Origin: Acanthamoeba sp. SK_2022b
Lineage: Eukaryota; Discosea; Longamoebia; Acanthamoebidae
Reading direction: 5' to 3'
Length of the DNA: 64,000 nt
Assembly: GCA_027943245.1 (NCBI GenBank)
Contig: JANDJZ010000086.1
Coordinates: forward strand, 62,001-126,000
Position 1 is the stretch's first letter; each line of letters begins with the position of its first letter. Made by a program: the position numbers and the translations under genes. Below are positions 53,135 to 64,000 of this stretch, in pieces. The notes under the pieces were generated by a model, which was not told the DNA's origin, did no database searches, and saw only the letters and a program-made list of their open reading frames with translations.

Positions 53135-55378
53135 ATGCAGTCTGCAACGGAACAGAGAGACGCGGCTAGCGTACCCCTCTCGCCACGGTTAGGAAGAAGC
53201 GATTCAAAGAAGAAGCTGGGCATCTTCGTGAAGCGCACATACGCCGGAGTGAACAAACAAACTTCAAAGGTAACACCCCCCACTTTTCGCTTCGTTTTAT
53301 TGTCATTTCGTGTTCCTTCCGTGAGCGGCGAGCTGACGTCAGAGCTGTCCAACCGTTTGGCCTCTCCCCAACAAGTTGACGTCGTCCTTCCGCAAGGATG
53401 TCCCTGGCGGCGATCCTGAGTTCGATAAGCAGAGGGAGGAGTTCGAGCAGCTGCTCGTAAAGGTCACACGACTCCACAAGCGCGTGGTGCGCTACAACAA
53501 GACCTTCTCGGGTACGGGAAACAGACAACGGTTGCATCATGTCCTGTATGCGAGCGTTGTCCAGGACCGAGTGGTTGGCTGACTTTGGTGGTATCATCCA
53601 GACATGGGAAGCAACATGATGCACCTGGCAGAGTCGTTGCAGTCATTCGGCGAGACCGCGGACGACAATCGCTTCGGAGAGGACTTCATGAAGGCCGCCA
53701 CCAGCATCCAGGATGCCGCCTCCTCCTTTTCCGTGCGTAGACCGGCCTCGCTCGCGCCGAGCTCTCACATGTCGGATCGGTGTCTGAACGATTTCTTTCA
53801 CCGCCGTGCACGCAATGCAGAGCGGAGTGTGCCAGGTAGATCAGGACCTCAAGGCCTTTTCCAACCAGCTGAAGCAATACAGCGTACCGTGCTCTCTATC
53901 TCCCTCTCTCTCCGATCTCCCGTCCGCGACTCACAACGTTGTAAACTCGCAGAAACAAGTTGAACTGCGCGACGCAGCGCTGGCCGACCTAAACAAGGCC
54001 ACCCGTAAGCTGCAAAAAGCCAAGAAGAGACCCGAGGCCATCAAGTCCCAACAGGTGTCCCATTCATTCATGAGCAAATGGTTGCTGTCGACTAGTGAGT
54101 CGATTCTCACCGATAGTGGGTGCCACTGGCCAGGCCGAAGCGCACTACGAAGAGGTCAAACAGATTTACGTCTTCCTCAACGACGAAGTGAAGCAGCAGC
54201 TCCAGGCCTATAACTCTCAGCGCATGCTCTACATCATGCCCCATCTGGAGAAGGTGCGCATTCATCACACGCCCTTCGGTCGTCGCCACAACACTCAACT
54301 TTCTTTGCTCTTGTGACATGTCCAGCTGTCGGCGTGCCACCTGAACTTCTTGCAGCAGGCCATGTCCGGATCGGAGAACCTGCACATGCACCGACCGCTC
54401 TCGTCAAACGCTTCGAGGCGAGGTTCGAGGGTGATAGATGATGCGCGCCCTCCGCTGCCTCGGAGCAAGACCGAAGGTGCCGGCCTGCTCAGCTCCAAAT
54501 CCTCCATCCGCCCGGTCTACGCCCGTCGTCAGTCCAACCCCGTACGCGATCAACATGCCATGTCATGCGCGGCGCTTGCTCACAGCCTCGTGGTGTTTGT
54601 TCAGGAACTGCGCGAGGTTGAGCCTCTCGTATATCGAGGCGTGGATGAGGGCGAAGATGAGGATGTGGGCGATCAGCTGGGCACCTCACCTCCCTTCAAT
54701 TCCCTGGCCTCTCCGGGTGGGCTGCGCTCGTTGACCTCCGATTCGGCTGCACTGCGCTCCCGAGCCCTGTCGGCACCAGAGCCGCGCAAGGAGGAGGCTC
54801 AGAAGAGGATCAAGAAGGAAAGCAAGAAGAGGTCCAGTCGGTCTAAGAGCGGCAAGAAAGAACGCGACCACTCAAACAAGAAGAACGAAAACGACAAGGA
54901 GAAGAAGAGGAAGAGGAAATCCAAGTCCAAGTCTCTGGACAAGGACAAGGGCAAGGAGAAGGAGAGCGCCACGGCTGCCCAGCAGCAGCAGTCGCCGACA
55001 GCACTCGAAAGGCGACCTTCCTTCCGACGACCCTCCAACGTTCAGCCACCTTCACGGCCCATGCCTCCAACGCCCGGCGGCCACCTCTACTCAGATATAT
55101 CCGCTCCCTCGTGCTCCAGCCTTTCCTCGTCGCTGACGTCTTCGCTTTCATCGTCCCCGTCACTGGAGCCACCGCTGAGCTACCGACAGAACGACAGCGA
55201 ACCGACCGAGCCCTCGGCTGCGCCCACGCCCGACGCTGATCTGCCTCCCATGTCCGTGGCGCTGCCGTCCATCTGCGCCGGCTCCTCGGCCTCGAGCCCG
55301 TCTTCAGAGTCGTCGGATCCGGACTTGGATGCCCAGCCCGACGCGGCCGTACTTCCCTCAGACACAACGGTGTGTTAA
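53135..55378 (+). CDS. BAR-domain membrane-curvature protein with disordered tail
   Basis: Eight exons (53135-53269, 53376-53511, 53602-53732, 53821-53883, 53953-54054, 54134-54253, 54326-54541, 54605-55378) give 558 residues. Residues 1-260 read as an amphiphysin-type BAR domain: GIFVKRTYAGVNKQT, then FEQLLVKVTRLHKRVVRYNK, MHLAESLQSFGE, LADLNKATRKLQKAKKRPEA and VKQIYVFLNDEVKQQLQAYN. The three-helix bundle dimerises and senses or bends membranes in endocytosis. The rest is disordered: a Lys/Arg/Ser-rich block near residue 370 and a Ser/Pro-rich end. No SH3 domain is present. Exon 4 could instead begin at 53837, also in frame. Confidence 0.85.
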
Positions 55379-55490
55379 ATCATCACCAAGGGCAGTGTTC
55401 CCCCGATGTAGATAAAATTTTTGTTGTTTTGCTGACGAGACGTCTTAAACATTTCGATTTAAATCAAGCAAAACGTAAAGACGGATCGAC

Positions 55491-56192
55491 ATGGCCGATT
55501 TCTCATCGTCTGGAGGAAGCGGGGGCCACACGATCATCCCGCCCACGCGACGTCCCGATGGCAGCCTGAGGAAGCCCATTCGTGTGCGCGCTGGCTACGT
55601 ACCCCAGGATGAGATCGGCGCCTGGGAATCGCCTGCCAAGCGCATGCAGCGCGAGCGGGAGGCCATGGGCGTGGTTGGATGGGATGATGCGCCGGTTGCT
55701 TCCTCCACGCCTTCCTACACAACGTCGTACACTTCATCGATTAGCCGAGGAATCGTGGGAGGAGACGGCATCATAAAGCCGTCCACCGCTGCTGCCGCTC
55801 CCCTGACCAAGAGCCAGAAGCGAAACATGGCTCGCAAGAAGGGCAGAGAGGAGAAGCGCCAACAAGAGAAGCCGTCCGTGGAAGGCATCACGTCGGCACT
55901 GGCCCAGACCAAGCTCTCGGAGCAGGGCAAGGGCAAGAAGACGGACAGCCGATCATCAACATCAACAGCGTCATCTTCTGCTACTTCGACCAATTCTGTC
56001 GATGAGCTGAGCAAGAAGGTAAAGGCCTTGCAGAAGAAGCTGCGACAGGTGACGCAGCTGCAGGCCAAGGTCGATGCTGGCGAGGTCACGCCTACCGACG
56101 AGCAGCTCGAGAAGCTGAAGAAGAGGGCTCAGTTCGAGAAGGAGCTCAACGACCTCCAGACCGCGCTCGACGCCGCCACCGCCAAGCAATGA
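55491..56192 (+). CDS. PYM1: PYM/WIBG, exon-junction-complex recycling factor
   Basis: One exon, 233 residues. The N-terminus has the PYM motif that binds the Mago-Y14 dimer: DGSLRKPIRVRAGYVPQDEI. The middle is low complexity with a Lys-rich patch (KSQKRNMARKKGREEKRQQE). The C-terminal helix (KKVKALQKKLRQVTQLQAKV, then EQLEKLKKRAQFEKELNDL) is the part of PYM that contacts ribosomes. PYM removes exon junction complexes from spliced mRNA during translation. Fitting for an intron-rich genome, though this gene itself has no intron. Confidence 0.95.
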   Translation: MADFSSSGGSGGHTIIPPTRRPDGSLRKPIRVRAGYVPQDEIGAWESPAKRMQREREAMGVVGWDDAPVASSTPSYTTSYTSSISRGIVGGDGIIKPSTAAAAPLTKSQKRNMARKKGREEKRQQEKPSVEGITSALAQTKLSEQGKGKKTDSRSSTSTASSSATSTNSVDELSKKVKALQKKLRQVTQLQAKVDAGEVTPTDEQLEKLKKRAQFEKELNDLQTALDAATAKQ

Positions 56193-56327
56193 TGCGAGTC
56201 GACCAGGTCGCCTCACCACAGAGGGGCAGCGCAAACGTTACTTATTTATAAACCATTCATACGAGAGACAAAGAAGGCAGTGAGGGAGAGAGGACTGGAA
56301 GCTTCGAGAACAGGCCTTTCGTGATGT

Positions 56328-57278
56328 TTACTCGAGCGAAGGCACCTCGTACTCGATCATGCCCTTATACGCCACCCGGATCTCGTCGTTGTCGTCTCCC
56401 TTGAGGGTGCAGCGAACCTGCTTGCACTCCACCCTGAGCTGGACCTGTGCAGACACGCACGTGGCCAAAATGTGAGTCACTCACTCGCTCGCTCGCTCAC
56501 GGCATGACTGTTTTCATTCGCCACACGTGAGAAGGCGCACCATCTCCAGTGCCCCTCGGATGACGCCGCAGATGAGGTTGGAATACCTGGCTCAGGAAGC
56601 ACAACGATTGCATGTGGTAAGCACCAGCGAGCTCGTGCTGAGAATGGAGCTACGATATTACCAGAGCTTGCTGTACTCCTCGGGCAGCTCTACAAAATCG
56701 GTTACGGGATTCTCGTCGAGGACGAGGCTGAACTCGTTGCCATCAGCGCTCCAGTTAGTCACCTGCGCGGTGATGCCCAAGAACATCTTGAACGCCGTCT
56801 GTATGTGGGATTAGGATTGTCGCACATGCGTGCGAGCGGTGAGCAAGAGAGAAGCCGCATGAACTAAACTCGAGGGACAAGGAACGAACCATGCCGATGA
56901 TGGTGGCAACTTCCTTGATGTTACCGCGCTGGCTGCAGGTCACGTTGGACTTTGCGAGGAACTCTTCGATCAACCGCACGCCAATATTGTAGCCCCTGGT
57001 GTGATCTCGCATATGAGCAGCTGGACAAGAAGAATGGAAAAGGAGTATGAAGGGGCACATTTTCTCCAGCTGTGCGTTGACCTCATCAACACTGTCGAAG
57101 TCTTTAATCAATTGCATAACGATTGCGCCATAGGTAAGAGTGAACAGCTCGGCACTCTGCATTCGAACATCAGTACTTGTAATTACAAATAATAATAATA
57201 ATAATAATGGGTGGGAACACATACGATTTTGTCTTGATTTTTGAAACTCTCCTCGCCTCTCTGCTTCTCTCGTGACAT
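56328..57278 (-). CDS. TRAPPC3: TRAPP complex subunit 3 (Bet3)
   Basis: Six exons (57278..57225, 57156..57059, 56995..56890, 56798..56662, 56586..56541, 56444..56328) give 185 residues, the family length. The sequence follows Bet3 throughout: MSREKQRGEE, SAELFTLTYGAIVMQLIKDF, then MGYNIGVRLIEEFLAKSNV, FKMFLGITAQVTNWSADGNE, PVTDFVELPEEY, and YSNLICGVIRGALEM. The first exon, 54 nt, was recovered by similarity and good donor. Cys in the SNLICGV motif is absent from the usual palmitoyl site and was not judged. TRAPP acts as a GEF for Rab1/Ypt1 in ER-Golgi transport. Confidence 0.95.
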
Positions 57279-57417
57279 CTTGTGTTTCCTCGTTTTTTTT
57301 CTCTTTTTTTGCTTGTTTTTTTTCTGTTTCCTTTCTGCCGACTCTCTGTTCCTCGAAGTTGGTAATGCCCGCGCGCATCTCATCAGATCGTCGCAGCTGA
57401 GGAACAATCAACACAAG

Positions 57418-57615
57418 ATGGAGCTGAACATGAGTGCTCTGGCAGGCTTGACGGGTGCGACAAAGCCCAAGCCACCAACCTACGAAGAAGTCATCGATGA
57501 TCTCAAGCAAAAGGCCATCTTCATGAGCGTTGCGATTCTTGCCATCCGGGTTGCCCCCTACGTCATCAATGCCGTGCAGCTCCTCACCGACAAGGCACCC
57601 ACCGGAAACCACTAG
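57418..57615 (+). CDS. Small tail-anchored membrane protein, Tom5-like
   Basis: A single exon of 65 residues. Residues 18-32 are charged and helical (KPPTYEEVIDDLKQKA), followed by one hydrophobic helix (IFMSVAILAIRVAPYVINAV) with a mid-helix Arg and a Pro, and a short polar end. The layout - acidic/Lys helix, then a membrane helix with R-x-x-P-Y - is that of the small TOM subunits Tom5 and Tom6 of the mitochondrial outer-membrane import complex. The match is by pattern only. It lies head-to-head with TRAPPC3 140 bp away and just before THOC6. Confidence 0.5.
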   Translation: MELNMSALAGLTGATKPKPPTYEEVIDDLKQKAIFMSVAILAIRVAPYVINAVQLLTDKAPTGNH

Positions 57616-57849
57616 CCACAATTGTGGCCTTCGAGAATCAGGGGAGGAATGGCCGCGGGCGCGAACGAGATTGTACAGCTTGTTGCAAACAAATAATTGA
57701 TTTCTCTCACCCCTATGCGTACATTTGTGACCTTCATCTCTTCATCGCCCACTTGCACCGCAGATGCGTTACGATCTGCTGAATTTGATACTCTTTTCTC
57801 TTGCTTATTTCTTCGCACCTTTTTATTTTGTACTTATCATTACTTGCAG

Positions 57850-59770
57850 ATGCAGGCCTCATCTTCATTTGCCAAGCCTACCTCAGCACCGACAGTGCGG
57901 CCTCCGTTTGATGCTACTGCGTACGCTCAGAATCTTCGCGAGAAGATCAAGCGTCAGCAGACGACAGTGTTCAGTTCCATTTTCAGCCCAGATGGCCTCT
58001 ACCTCGTGTCATGCAACGATCAAGGGCGTATCGCCTTCTGGCAACTCGACACCTTTCTCGTACGAGAGCCTCCATCTGCCTTACGTGTGCACCTGCCTTG
58101 CCCATCTCGCGTGAATTGCTTACAATCCGTTATATTCGTAGTGCAAGGCTTACTGGGAGGACGCACGATACCGCCAGGCCGCGAGGTACACACCACCCAC
58201 CCGTTTTGTTGCGTGCCACGCTCATGGTAGTCTGCTCGCCTTGGTGCTGCAGCCTAGGCAAAGAGCATCGCCCTGCTCCGTCCTTTTCCTTCCAGGCGCA
58301 CGACGAAGGCACGCCCATCTATCAGCTCTGCTTCCTCGGTTCGAACGTGCTCATCAGGTGCTGCCAGAACTCTACTTTCTTGCTTCCTTTTATGCTGTGT
58401 GCATGCCTTCGCATGTCGTGCCATTGAGCTCACTCCCCACACTCTGTTATCCCAGCGCCGGCGAGAAGGAGATCAAGGGATGGGACTGGGGCAAGCTGCT
58501 CGCAAAGGCGGAGAACAGCTCTCACTCCTCATCGAGTGGAAGTAGTACGCATGGCCTGCCTCCTCCCGCACCACTCCCTGGCCAGGCAAGCCTCTAACAT
58601 CGATGTCCGCTCCTCTCTGTGCAGTGGACATCGAGGGCGAGGAAGACAGCGTCGACGAAGCTCTGCTCTACAAATTCAGAAGCAAGGAATACCCGACAGA
58701 AACCAACGGAGTGGCGGTCACGAAGGTAACCTCCGCTGTGAGTCACATTCGCCCACATCGGCGTTTCGTTGGCTTCCTCCTCGCGTTTATTGCCGACCCG
58801 ACGCCGACGCCGTGCCGTGTGCAGGAGGGGCTGATCTACGCGGCCTGCGGCGATAACAAAGTGCACATCTGGGACACCGAAACCGAACAGCAAGTTGGAA
58901 GCCTGCAGGGCCACGCCGACTATGTCCATTGTGTCGCAGTCACAAGCGATGGGAACCAGGTCATCTCCGGTGGCGAGGACGGAACTGTGCGACTATGGGG
59001 TCCGCCCTCAATCGTCAAGCTGCGTCGCTTTCCACTGCACGCAACGCGTAGACTCACGTTTCGTCACAGACGCGCGAACACACGAGCCACGAGCCGTGCT
59101 CGATGCCGCAACGCGTAAGAGCGTGTCGGTGAGCGACTTCAAGCCAAAGCTGGGCGGCAACAACTGGGTGTCGTGCGTCGCTTGCGACGACTACGACACA
59201 TGGATGGTATGGCGGCTTATCACCTTGGCTGGTTCTTCAGTCGCTCACGTCCTTTTCCCACACTCAATCCGGTCGGCCTTTATTAGGTGTGTGGCGGAGG
59301 CACTCACTTCCTGAGCCTGTGGCATTTGCCTTCGCTGACCACCAGCACGGTGATGCCCACCGGCGGTACCCCCCAGGCGGTTATTTTCAACGACAACGAG
59401 GTGAGCTCCCTTGCCAGCCTCCACCAGCTGCGCCTCAAGTCACCCATGGGGTTTGACACGCGCACGCACCAGATCGCCTCGGTGGGTAATGAGAACAAGG
59501 TGTACCACTGGGGCAAGACGAACGGTGTCCTGCGTTCGACGTCGGAGGCCAAGTCCAGCTCGCTCTTCTCAGTAGCGTACAACAAGGAGCCCACGCATCT
59601 TCAGGTAGCCATCACCCCTCCTCTAGCGTGGTTGTCTATCTTTGCCGGGGTAAGCGGTCAGCTGACCGATAAGCTCCATCGCGCAGGTCATGGCTGTATC
59701 AGGCAATAGCCAGAACGTGGACATCTACACAAGTCTCGGCAATCGTTCTTTCTCCTTCAAGTTTCAGTAG
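57850..59770 (+). CDS. THOC6: THO complex subunit 6 (WD repeat)
   Basis: About ten exons; secure ones are 57850-58059, 58296-58357, 58456-58544, 58625-58725, 58825-58999, 59070-59206, 59287-59400, 59473-59604 and 59687-59770. The exon between 58142 and about 58243 is unsettled because the first donor (58186) gives the wrong phase. The seven-bladed propeller shows TVFSSIFSPDGLYLVSCND, AHDEGTPIYQLCF, AGEKEIKGWDWGKLL, then YAACGDNKVHIWDTETEQ, GHADYVHCVAV, ISGGEDGTVRLW and VCGGGTHFLSLWHLP. This order of blades, and the end GNRSFSFKF, match THOC6. THO couples transcription to mRNA export. The ATG directly follows a TTGCAG, so a leader exon upstream is possible. Confidence 0.9.
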
Positions 59771-59988
59771 TGCGAGAAGGCAACAAGAGTAAAAGCCAAC
59801 TTACGAAGCCGTTGGCTCGGCCGCAAACGACGATGGCCCCTTTCTGCCACACAACAGCACAAGAACAGGGAGAGGAGGAAGCCAACGGCCGCGAACCCTC
59901 CCACGAACGTTGTTATAATAAACTCGTGGAAAAGGAAAGAGAGAAAGCGGACGGCAAGAACACAATTCTTTAGTCACGTGATCCAACG

Positions 59989-62097
59989 ATGCGAAGCGCA
60001 AGTGTGGCCCTCGTGCTTGCGGTGGCGATGGCCCTCCTCGGGGCATCTTCGTGCGCTGGCTCCTTCCTTAGTGCAGAGCCCCAGCACTGGATCATATTCA
60101 AGCCAAGCGATAGCAGCTTCGACTACACTGTCCTTGCTCGTCACTTTGACTTCCGTGGCAGGTGCACCATACCCCCCCCCCCAACCACCACCACATATCG
60201 GTTGTTTGATTCTTATTCTTATTGTGGAGTAAAATTAACCGTATTAAAAAAATGCAGCTATCAGTTCTTTGGCCTGCTGGTGGGTACGGAGAGCGATATG
60301 CGGACACTCCATGCCCTCTACCCGACCGCACGGACACATGCGCTCGCCCTCTATAACGCCTCTGACCGACTCTGGTATCGACGGCCCCTCCTTCCTCATC
60401 TTTTTTCAAAGTACCACACCAACGGCTTGTCGCTTCTGTCAGGGTGGCCGAGTGCAACCCCAAGTTTGGCTCCGCCCTGATGACCGAGGTCGCACGGACG
60501 ATTCTTACCGAGCACATCTCCGTGCTCGACACCTACAGAGGTGAGTTGCATCGTATACGTGGATGTGAATGCGCGTGTATGCTTTCGCTGGGAGGACTGA
60601 GAGACCGACACAACGCTGCAATTGCCTAGATCCATCCGGTTGGGTAGACTTTGTGGTGAAAGGCAATGTGGTGGCTCTGCAGAAGTATCAGCAGGTCATC
60701 CTCGTCCCTGTACCGACGAGCGCTCAGGTGGTCGTTCCCGAGAGGGATAGCACGCTTCACCAGCTCGTCGCTCAAAACCAGCTGGGAACGCACAAGAACC
60801 CGATCATTGCCAAGCTGATTGCGGACGTCTCGCAGGACAGGCTCCGCAAGACAGTGGAACACCTCAGCTCCTACTACACTCGCTTGTCCACCTCGCAGCC
60901 AGGTACGGCATCACGCCCCACGTCTCTCTCCAGCAGTTCTTAACTGGGCTCGATCAGTGTGGGAGGCCCAGCAATGGATCAAGGACCAGTATGCTGGCTT
61001 GGGTACATCTTCCAGCCGCAGCCGTGTCATTCTCTCTCTCTCTCTCTCTTCGCCGTCTCGCTAACATTGCTGGTGGCTTCAAACGTGGCTCACGGCACAC
61101 AGGCCTGAATGTATCTACCTATCCGTTCAAGGACGGGTTCTCCGAGAACGTCATCGCCGAACTGCGCGGTGCCGAAGACCCATCGAAGATTGTCATCGTC
61201 AGCGGGCACTACGACTCCCGCTCCACCAACATCACGGTAGAGATCGTCGTCATCCCACTCCTTCGCGCCAGAGTTGAGCCTCACGTTCACGTTGTGCGCC
61301 ACACTAGGATCCGGCCATGCGTGCGCCCGGTGCTGATGACAATGGAAGCGGGACGGCCAACGTGCTGGAGCTGGCCCGTGTTTTCACTCAGAGCGGACTC
61401 AAGTGCGCGCTCCCCGTCCCCCAATTGTCTTCCAACGAGGCTGCCGCACCGAGACATCTGACTGACGTGTGTGATGGCGTCCGCCGGCGGCCCAGGTTCA
61501 AGCACACCATTCGTTTCTGCTCGTGGTCGGGAGAGGAGCAAGGTCTGGTTGGTTCCCGTGTCTACGCAGCGGAGATGAGGGAGAAGAACGTCGACATCAT
61601 CGCCGTGCTCAACAGCGACATGCTGGGTACGTGACGCGAGTCACTGGGTCCTCTCGCTTATGACACGCTCTGCTAACATAGCAGTTTGGTTGGGGCTTCG
61701 CACAGGGTGGACATTGCCCAATACCAGCATCACGCTCGGGATGAAGGATAGATATGTGTATCCGCCTCTGCTGTGGCTGGCCAACAATCTCACCCTTCTC
61801 TACGTGCCCGAGCTCGACATCGGCTACAGCCCGTCGTGCTGCTCTGATCACCAGAGCTTCTTCGAGCAGGGCTACCCCGCTGTCGGGTACGCCATCGTCC
61901 TGTGCTGGAGGTGCGACAGGCTGCCCTAACGCGAGCCGCGCGCGACTAGGTATTTTGAGAACGTGGGCTCGGCGTCAGACTACCCGCACTACCACAAGTC
62001 CACCGATCTGCCGGAGAATCTCAACTACGAGCAGGTGGCCCTCATCTCGCGGGCCATCGCCGCCGCCACTGCCACCATCGCCATCCCGCTGGCCTGA
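59989..62097 (+). CDS. Secreted M28 family zinc aminopeptidase
   Basis: Ten exons (59989-60161, 60258-60374, 60443-60540, 60630-60902, 60958-61002, 61103-61236, 61308-61402, 61496-61626, 61706-61886, 61950-62097) give 464 residues. A signal peptide (VALVLAVAMALLGASSCAG) begins the protein. The N-terminal 210 residues are a prodomain-like region. The catalytic domain carries co-catalytic zinc ligands in order: VIVSGHYDSR (His), APGADDNGSGTAN (bridging Asp), the general base and ligand in WSGEEQGLVGSR, the Asp in LNSDML, and the His in DYPHYHKSTD. These match leucine-type M28 aminopeptidases such as fungal and bacterial secreted ones. It should trim peptides in the phagosome or outside the cell. 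Confidence 0.92.
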
Positions 62098-62721
62098 GCT
62101 CCGTTGTTTTGCTTGGCCTTATTTTTGTATCGGTTACCGCCAACTCAAAATCAACGGTCGGCGACAAAAACCGGGAAGAGTTTGACAACTTTTTCATTGC
62201 TTGGCCCTCGTCCGTATGCCGCCTGCCCTGTCCATCGAGTATCGACCGCGGTCTTCAAAAGGTCGTTGGTACTACAGCCAGACAGGCAATGGCAGGGAGA
62301 GGTGGGCGACCGCTGCCTTGCCAACGGCGGTCGTCAGCGTGGGTCGTTTTGCGGCGCTTTGGGCGATTTCCCGCAGGGAACGACGCTTGGGAGTTTACTC
62401 GGAAGCCAAACCGGGTATTTTCAGGGAGGCAGGGGGGAGGGGAGCGTGTCGTGGCAGTTTTCCTTGCGCGCCTTCGCAGTAGTTTGTTACCGGCAAGTAG
62501 AGGAATCGACAGTACAAGTAGTAGCGGCTAGTCTCCAGCAGCACCACCACTACCGCGCCTCTTCTCCCTCACACAACCCAAGACACGCCATACCTGGATG
62601 AACAAAATCTCCGTTTGCATGATCTACCTCTTCCACAGCTCGTCTTCACTAGTGTAAAAAAAGCATCCTCTCAAACAGCATCCTACATCAATCTCCCTGC
62701 ACATATACTATCACAGCCACT
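62098..62721. other. Intergenic
   Basis: No gene convincingly seen on either strand. It holds the aminopeptidase 3' flank and the leader of the gene at 62722. Confidence 0.4.
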
Positions 62722-63175
62722 ATGACTACCACCATGACTACCCTTCCTAGCTTCAACACCCTTTTCAGCAACTCGACCCCCACTTCCCCGCCTAGGTACG
62801 ATTTTCACGATCGCATCATTTCTGATGTGTGGCCGTGGCTGATGTACACGCCTCCGCAGCCGATACGCCACTACCCCGCAGACCAAGAAGGCGAGGTATC
62901 TCGAGGCCCGCTCCAAAAAGACCCCGAGAGCCGATCGAAAGGAGCCCATCAAGCAGCCGCAGACCACCTCGGCCTCTCGGTCCATGGGCAGTGGCAGACA
63001 ACAGCCTAGGACTCCGCCCAAGAGCGCCCCAACTACCCCTGAAAGGTGGGCCAACGGCCTGGTCTCGCCTCCTCCCTCGGCCCTCCCTATGCCCTGCTTC
63101 GACGATGACGACGATGTCGTGATCCCGGCCTCCCGACCTACCTCCTCTGCGCAACGCCAACTCGTGTTCGCGTAG
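62722..63175 (+). CDS. Small basic disordered protein, 129 residues
   Basis: Two exons (62722-62795 and 62860-63175) join in frame across an intron with donor GTACGA and acceptor CTCCGCAG. The product is rich in Thr, Ser, Pro, Arg and Lys (RRYATTPQTKKARYLEARSK, then TPPKSAPTTPERWANGLVSP) with an acidic FDDDDDVV near the end. Several S/T-P sites could be phosphorylated. No domain is recognised and I assign no function. It is kept because both strands' codon bias and the splice sites favour it. Confidence 0.55.
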
Positions 63176-63580
63176 ACACCCCCACGACTGACACAACTAC
63201 CACGGCGGGCGATCGTCTTGACGGTCTCTCCCCCCCCCCCATCCGACCCACCCCCCACATCCGCTAGTGCGAGAAGGCAGCAGATGAAGAGGGATAGGAT
63301 ACACCTCCGCGTTTTTAGGAGGTTCGACTAATCCCCCAACTTCTGTCTCTCTCACGTTTACCACCCACGATCACGAAACAAAAAATACACGAAGAAGATG
63401 ATGGTAACACCATCTTCCTCTTGCCTTTCAACCCTCCCTGCCTATCTCTCGGCATCTGCGTCTGGAACCTTCCTCCCCCCCCCCCCCCGTCCATGACCGT
63501 GCCGGTAAAAAATACGAGAAAGGGAGAACGGTAAATTGCCCAACAACTCAGCAGAGCAACGCTTCTCGCCAGAGCAGAAG
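63176..63580. other. Intergenic with C-tracts
   Basis: Contains runs of C at 63230-63240 and 63476-63489. An ATCTTC-rich stretch lies near 63395-63425. No gene recognised. Confidence 0.4.
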
Positions 63581-64000
63581 ATGGAGAAAGCAGCCGGCGA
63601 GCCCACTCAACTCAGTGTGTTGTTGCAAACGGAAGGAGAGCAGGAACAGAAGAAAATGGCAAGCTGTAGGGTGTTTTCTGACTACAAGAGCATGGCCTGG
63701 AAGAATGGGCTGGGGCAGTCGGTTGAGCTCGCCGTGGTAACCCTTCTTAATCTTCACTATGGCAGTAGCAGCCGGTCCAAACGTTCCCTTCTTTGTCTGT
63801 CTTGCTAGGTGCCGCCGGGTTGTGACTTCACCGTCACGCCTTTCCTGTGGCGTGTGTCGCTGGCCGAAGTCGTGGGGTCCACAACGTTCTCCCTCTTCCA
63901 CTCCTACGACCGTATTCTCCTTCGGTACGCACGCACCGCCCATGCAACGCCGCAGCACAACACCAACTTTGGCGAGGGGGCACGTTATGCAGTCTGGACG
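63581..64000 (+). CDS. HutD/Ves family protein, 3' truncated by window edge
   Basis: Exons 63581-63736, 63809-63924 and a third probably starting at 63993 run off the right edge. The visible 90 residues match the N-terminal half of the HutD cupin: FSDYKSMAWKNGLGQSVELA, then PFLWRVSLAEVVGSTTFSLF and SYDRILLR. This W-K-N-G-x-G ... W-R-[VL]-S-x-A pattern is typical of the family, which in bacteria sits with histidine-utilisation genes; its biochemical role is unclear. The Met at 63581 is the first ATG; a second at 63656 lies nearer the domain. Confidence 0.85.

Overview
The window looks like nuclear DNA of a free-living amoebozoan, most likely Acanthamoeba or a close relative. This is inferred from gene structure and content; no database search was possible. 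Genes are closely packed (28 protein-coding genes, some truncated at the edges, plus one decayed copy in 64 kb). Most are split by many short introns of about 45-110 nt with GT(A/G)...AG borders, and coding sequence is GC-rich on both strands. The content is purely eukaryotic: MICOS, TIM, prefoldin, RFC, TRAPP, THO, exon-junction and Ragulator subunits, F-box and TRAF proteins. Exon models were built by hand. A model was accepted when donor and acceptor phases kept one frame through to the stop; exceptions are stated.

Layout. 1-2.1 kb: hAT transposase running in from the left edge. 2.2-4.6 kb (minus): a hidden two-exon MIC10 gene and a sphingosine/diacylglycerol-type lipid kinase. 5.5-8.1 kb (plus): membrane hybrid histidine kinase. 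8.2-16.1 kb (minus): SulP/SLC26 transporter with STAS domain, F-box/beta-helix protein, dipeptide-epimerase-like enolase-superfamily enzyme. 16.4-18.8 kb (plus): a PEP-carboxykinase-like protein that has lost its active site. 19.1-25.6 kb: an orphan intronless gene, a membrane-hairpin/coiled-coil protein (minus) and an SLC5 symporter. 25.8-27.1 kb (minus): TIM14/Pam18 and prefoldin 4. 27.4-30.7 kb (plus): 12-exon F-box protein. 30.9-33.5 kb (minus): two YPP-repeat proteins with a decayed copy of one between them. 33.9-35.7 kb (minus): RFC subunit. 35.9-39.6 kb (plus): trypsin-fold protein with SAP tail, then LAMTOR2. 39.8-45.1 kb (minus): 813-residue unknown protein and a TRAF-type RING/MATH protein. 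45.2-46.9 kb: a medium-chain dehydrogenase gene bracketed by a perfect 56-bp inverted repeat. 47.2-48.9 kb (plus): tandem GATA zinc-finger genes. 49-52.5 kb: NFKBIL1-like protein (minus) and palmitoyl-protein thioesterase (plus). 53.1-59.8 kb: BAR-domain protein, PYM, TRAPPC3/Bet3 (minus), a Tom5-like small membrane protein and THOC6. 60-64 kb (plus): secreted M28 aminopeptidase, small disordered protein, and a HutD-family gene cut by the right edge.

The neighbours do not form a pathway; this is ordinary eukaryotic gene order with several divergent promoters. Themes that recur are mitochondria (MIC10, TIM14, PEPCK-like, Tom5-like), vesicle traffic and lysosome (TRAPPC3, LAMTOR2, PPT, BAR), and mRNA handling (PYM, THOC6). 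The least ordinary items are the catalytically dead PEPCK-like protein, the trypsin-fold/SAP protein with a replaced catalytic serine, and the inverted repeat around the dehydrogenase.
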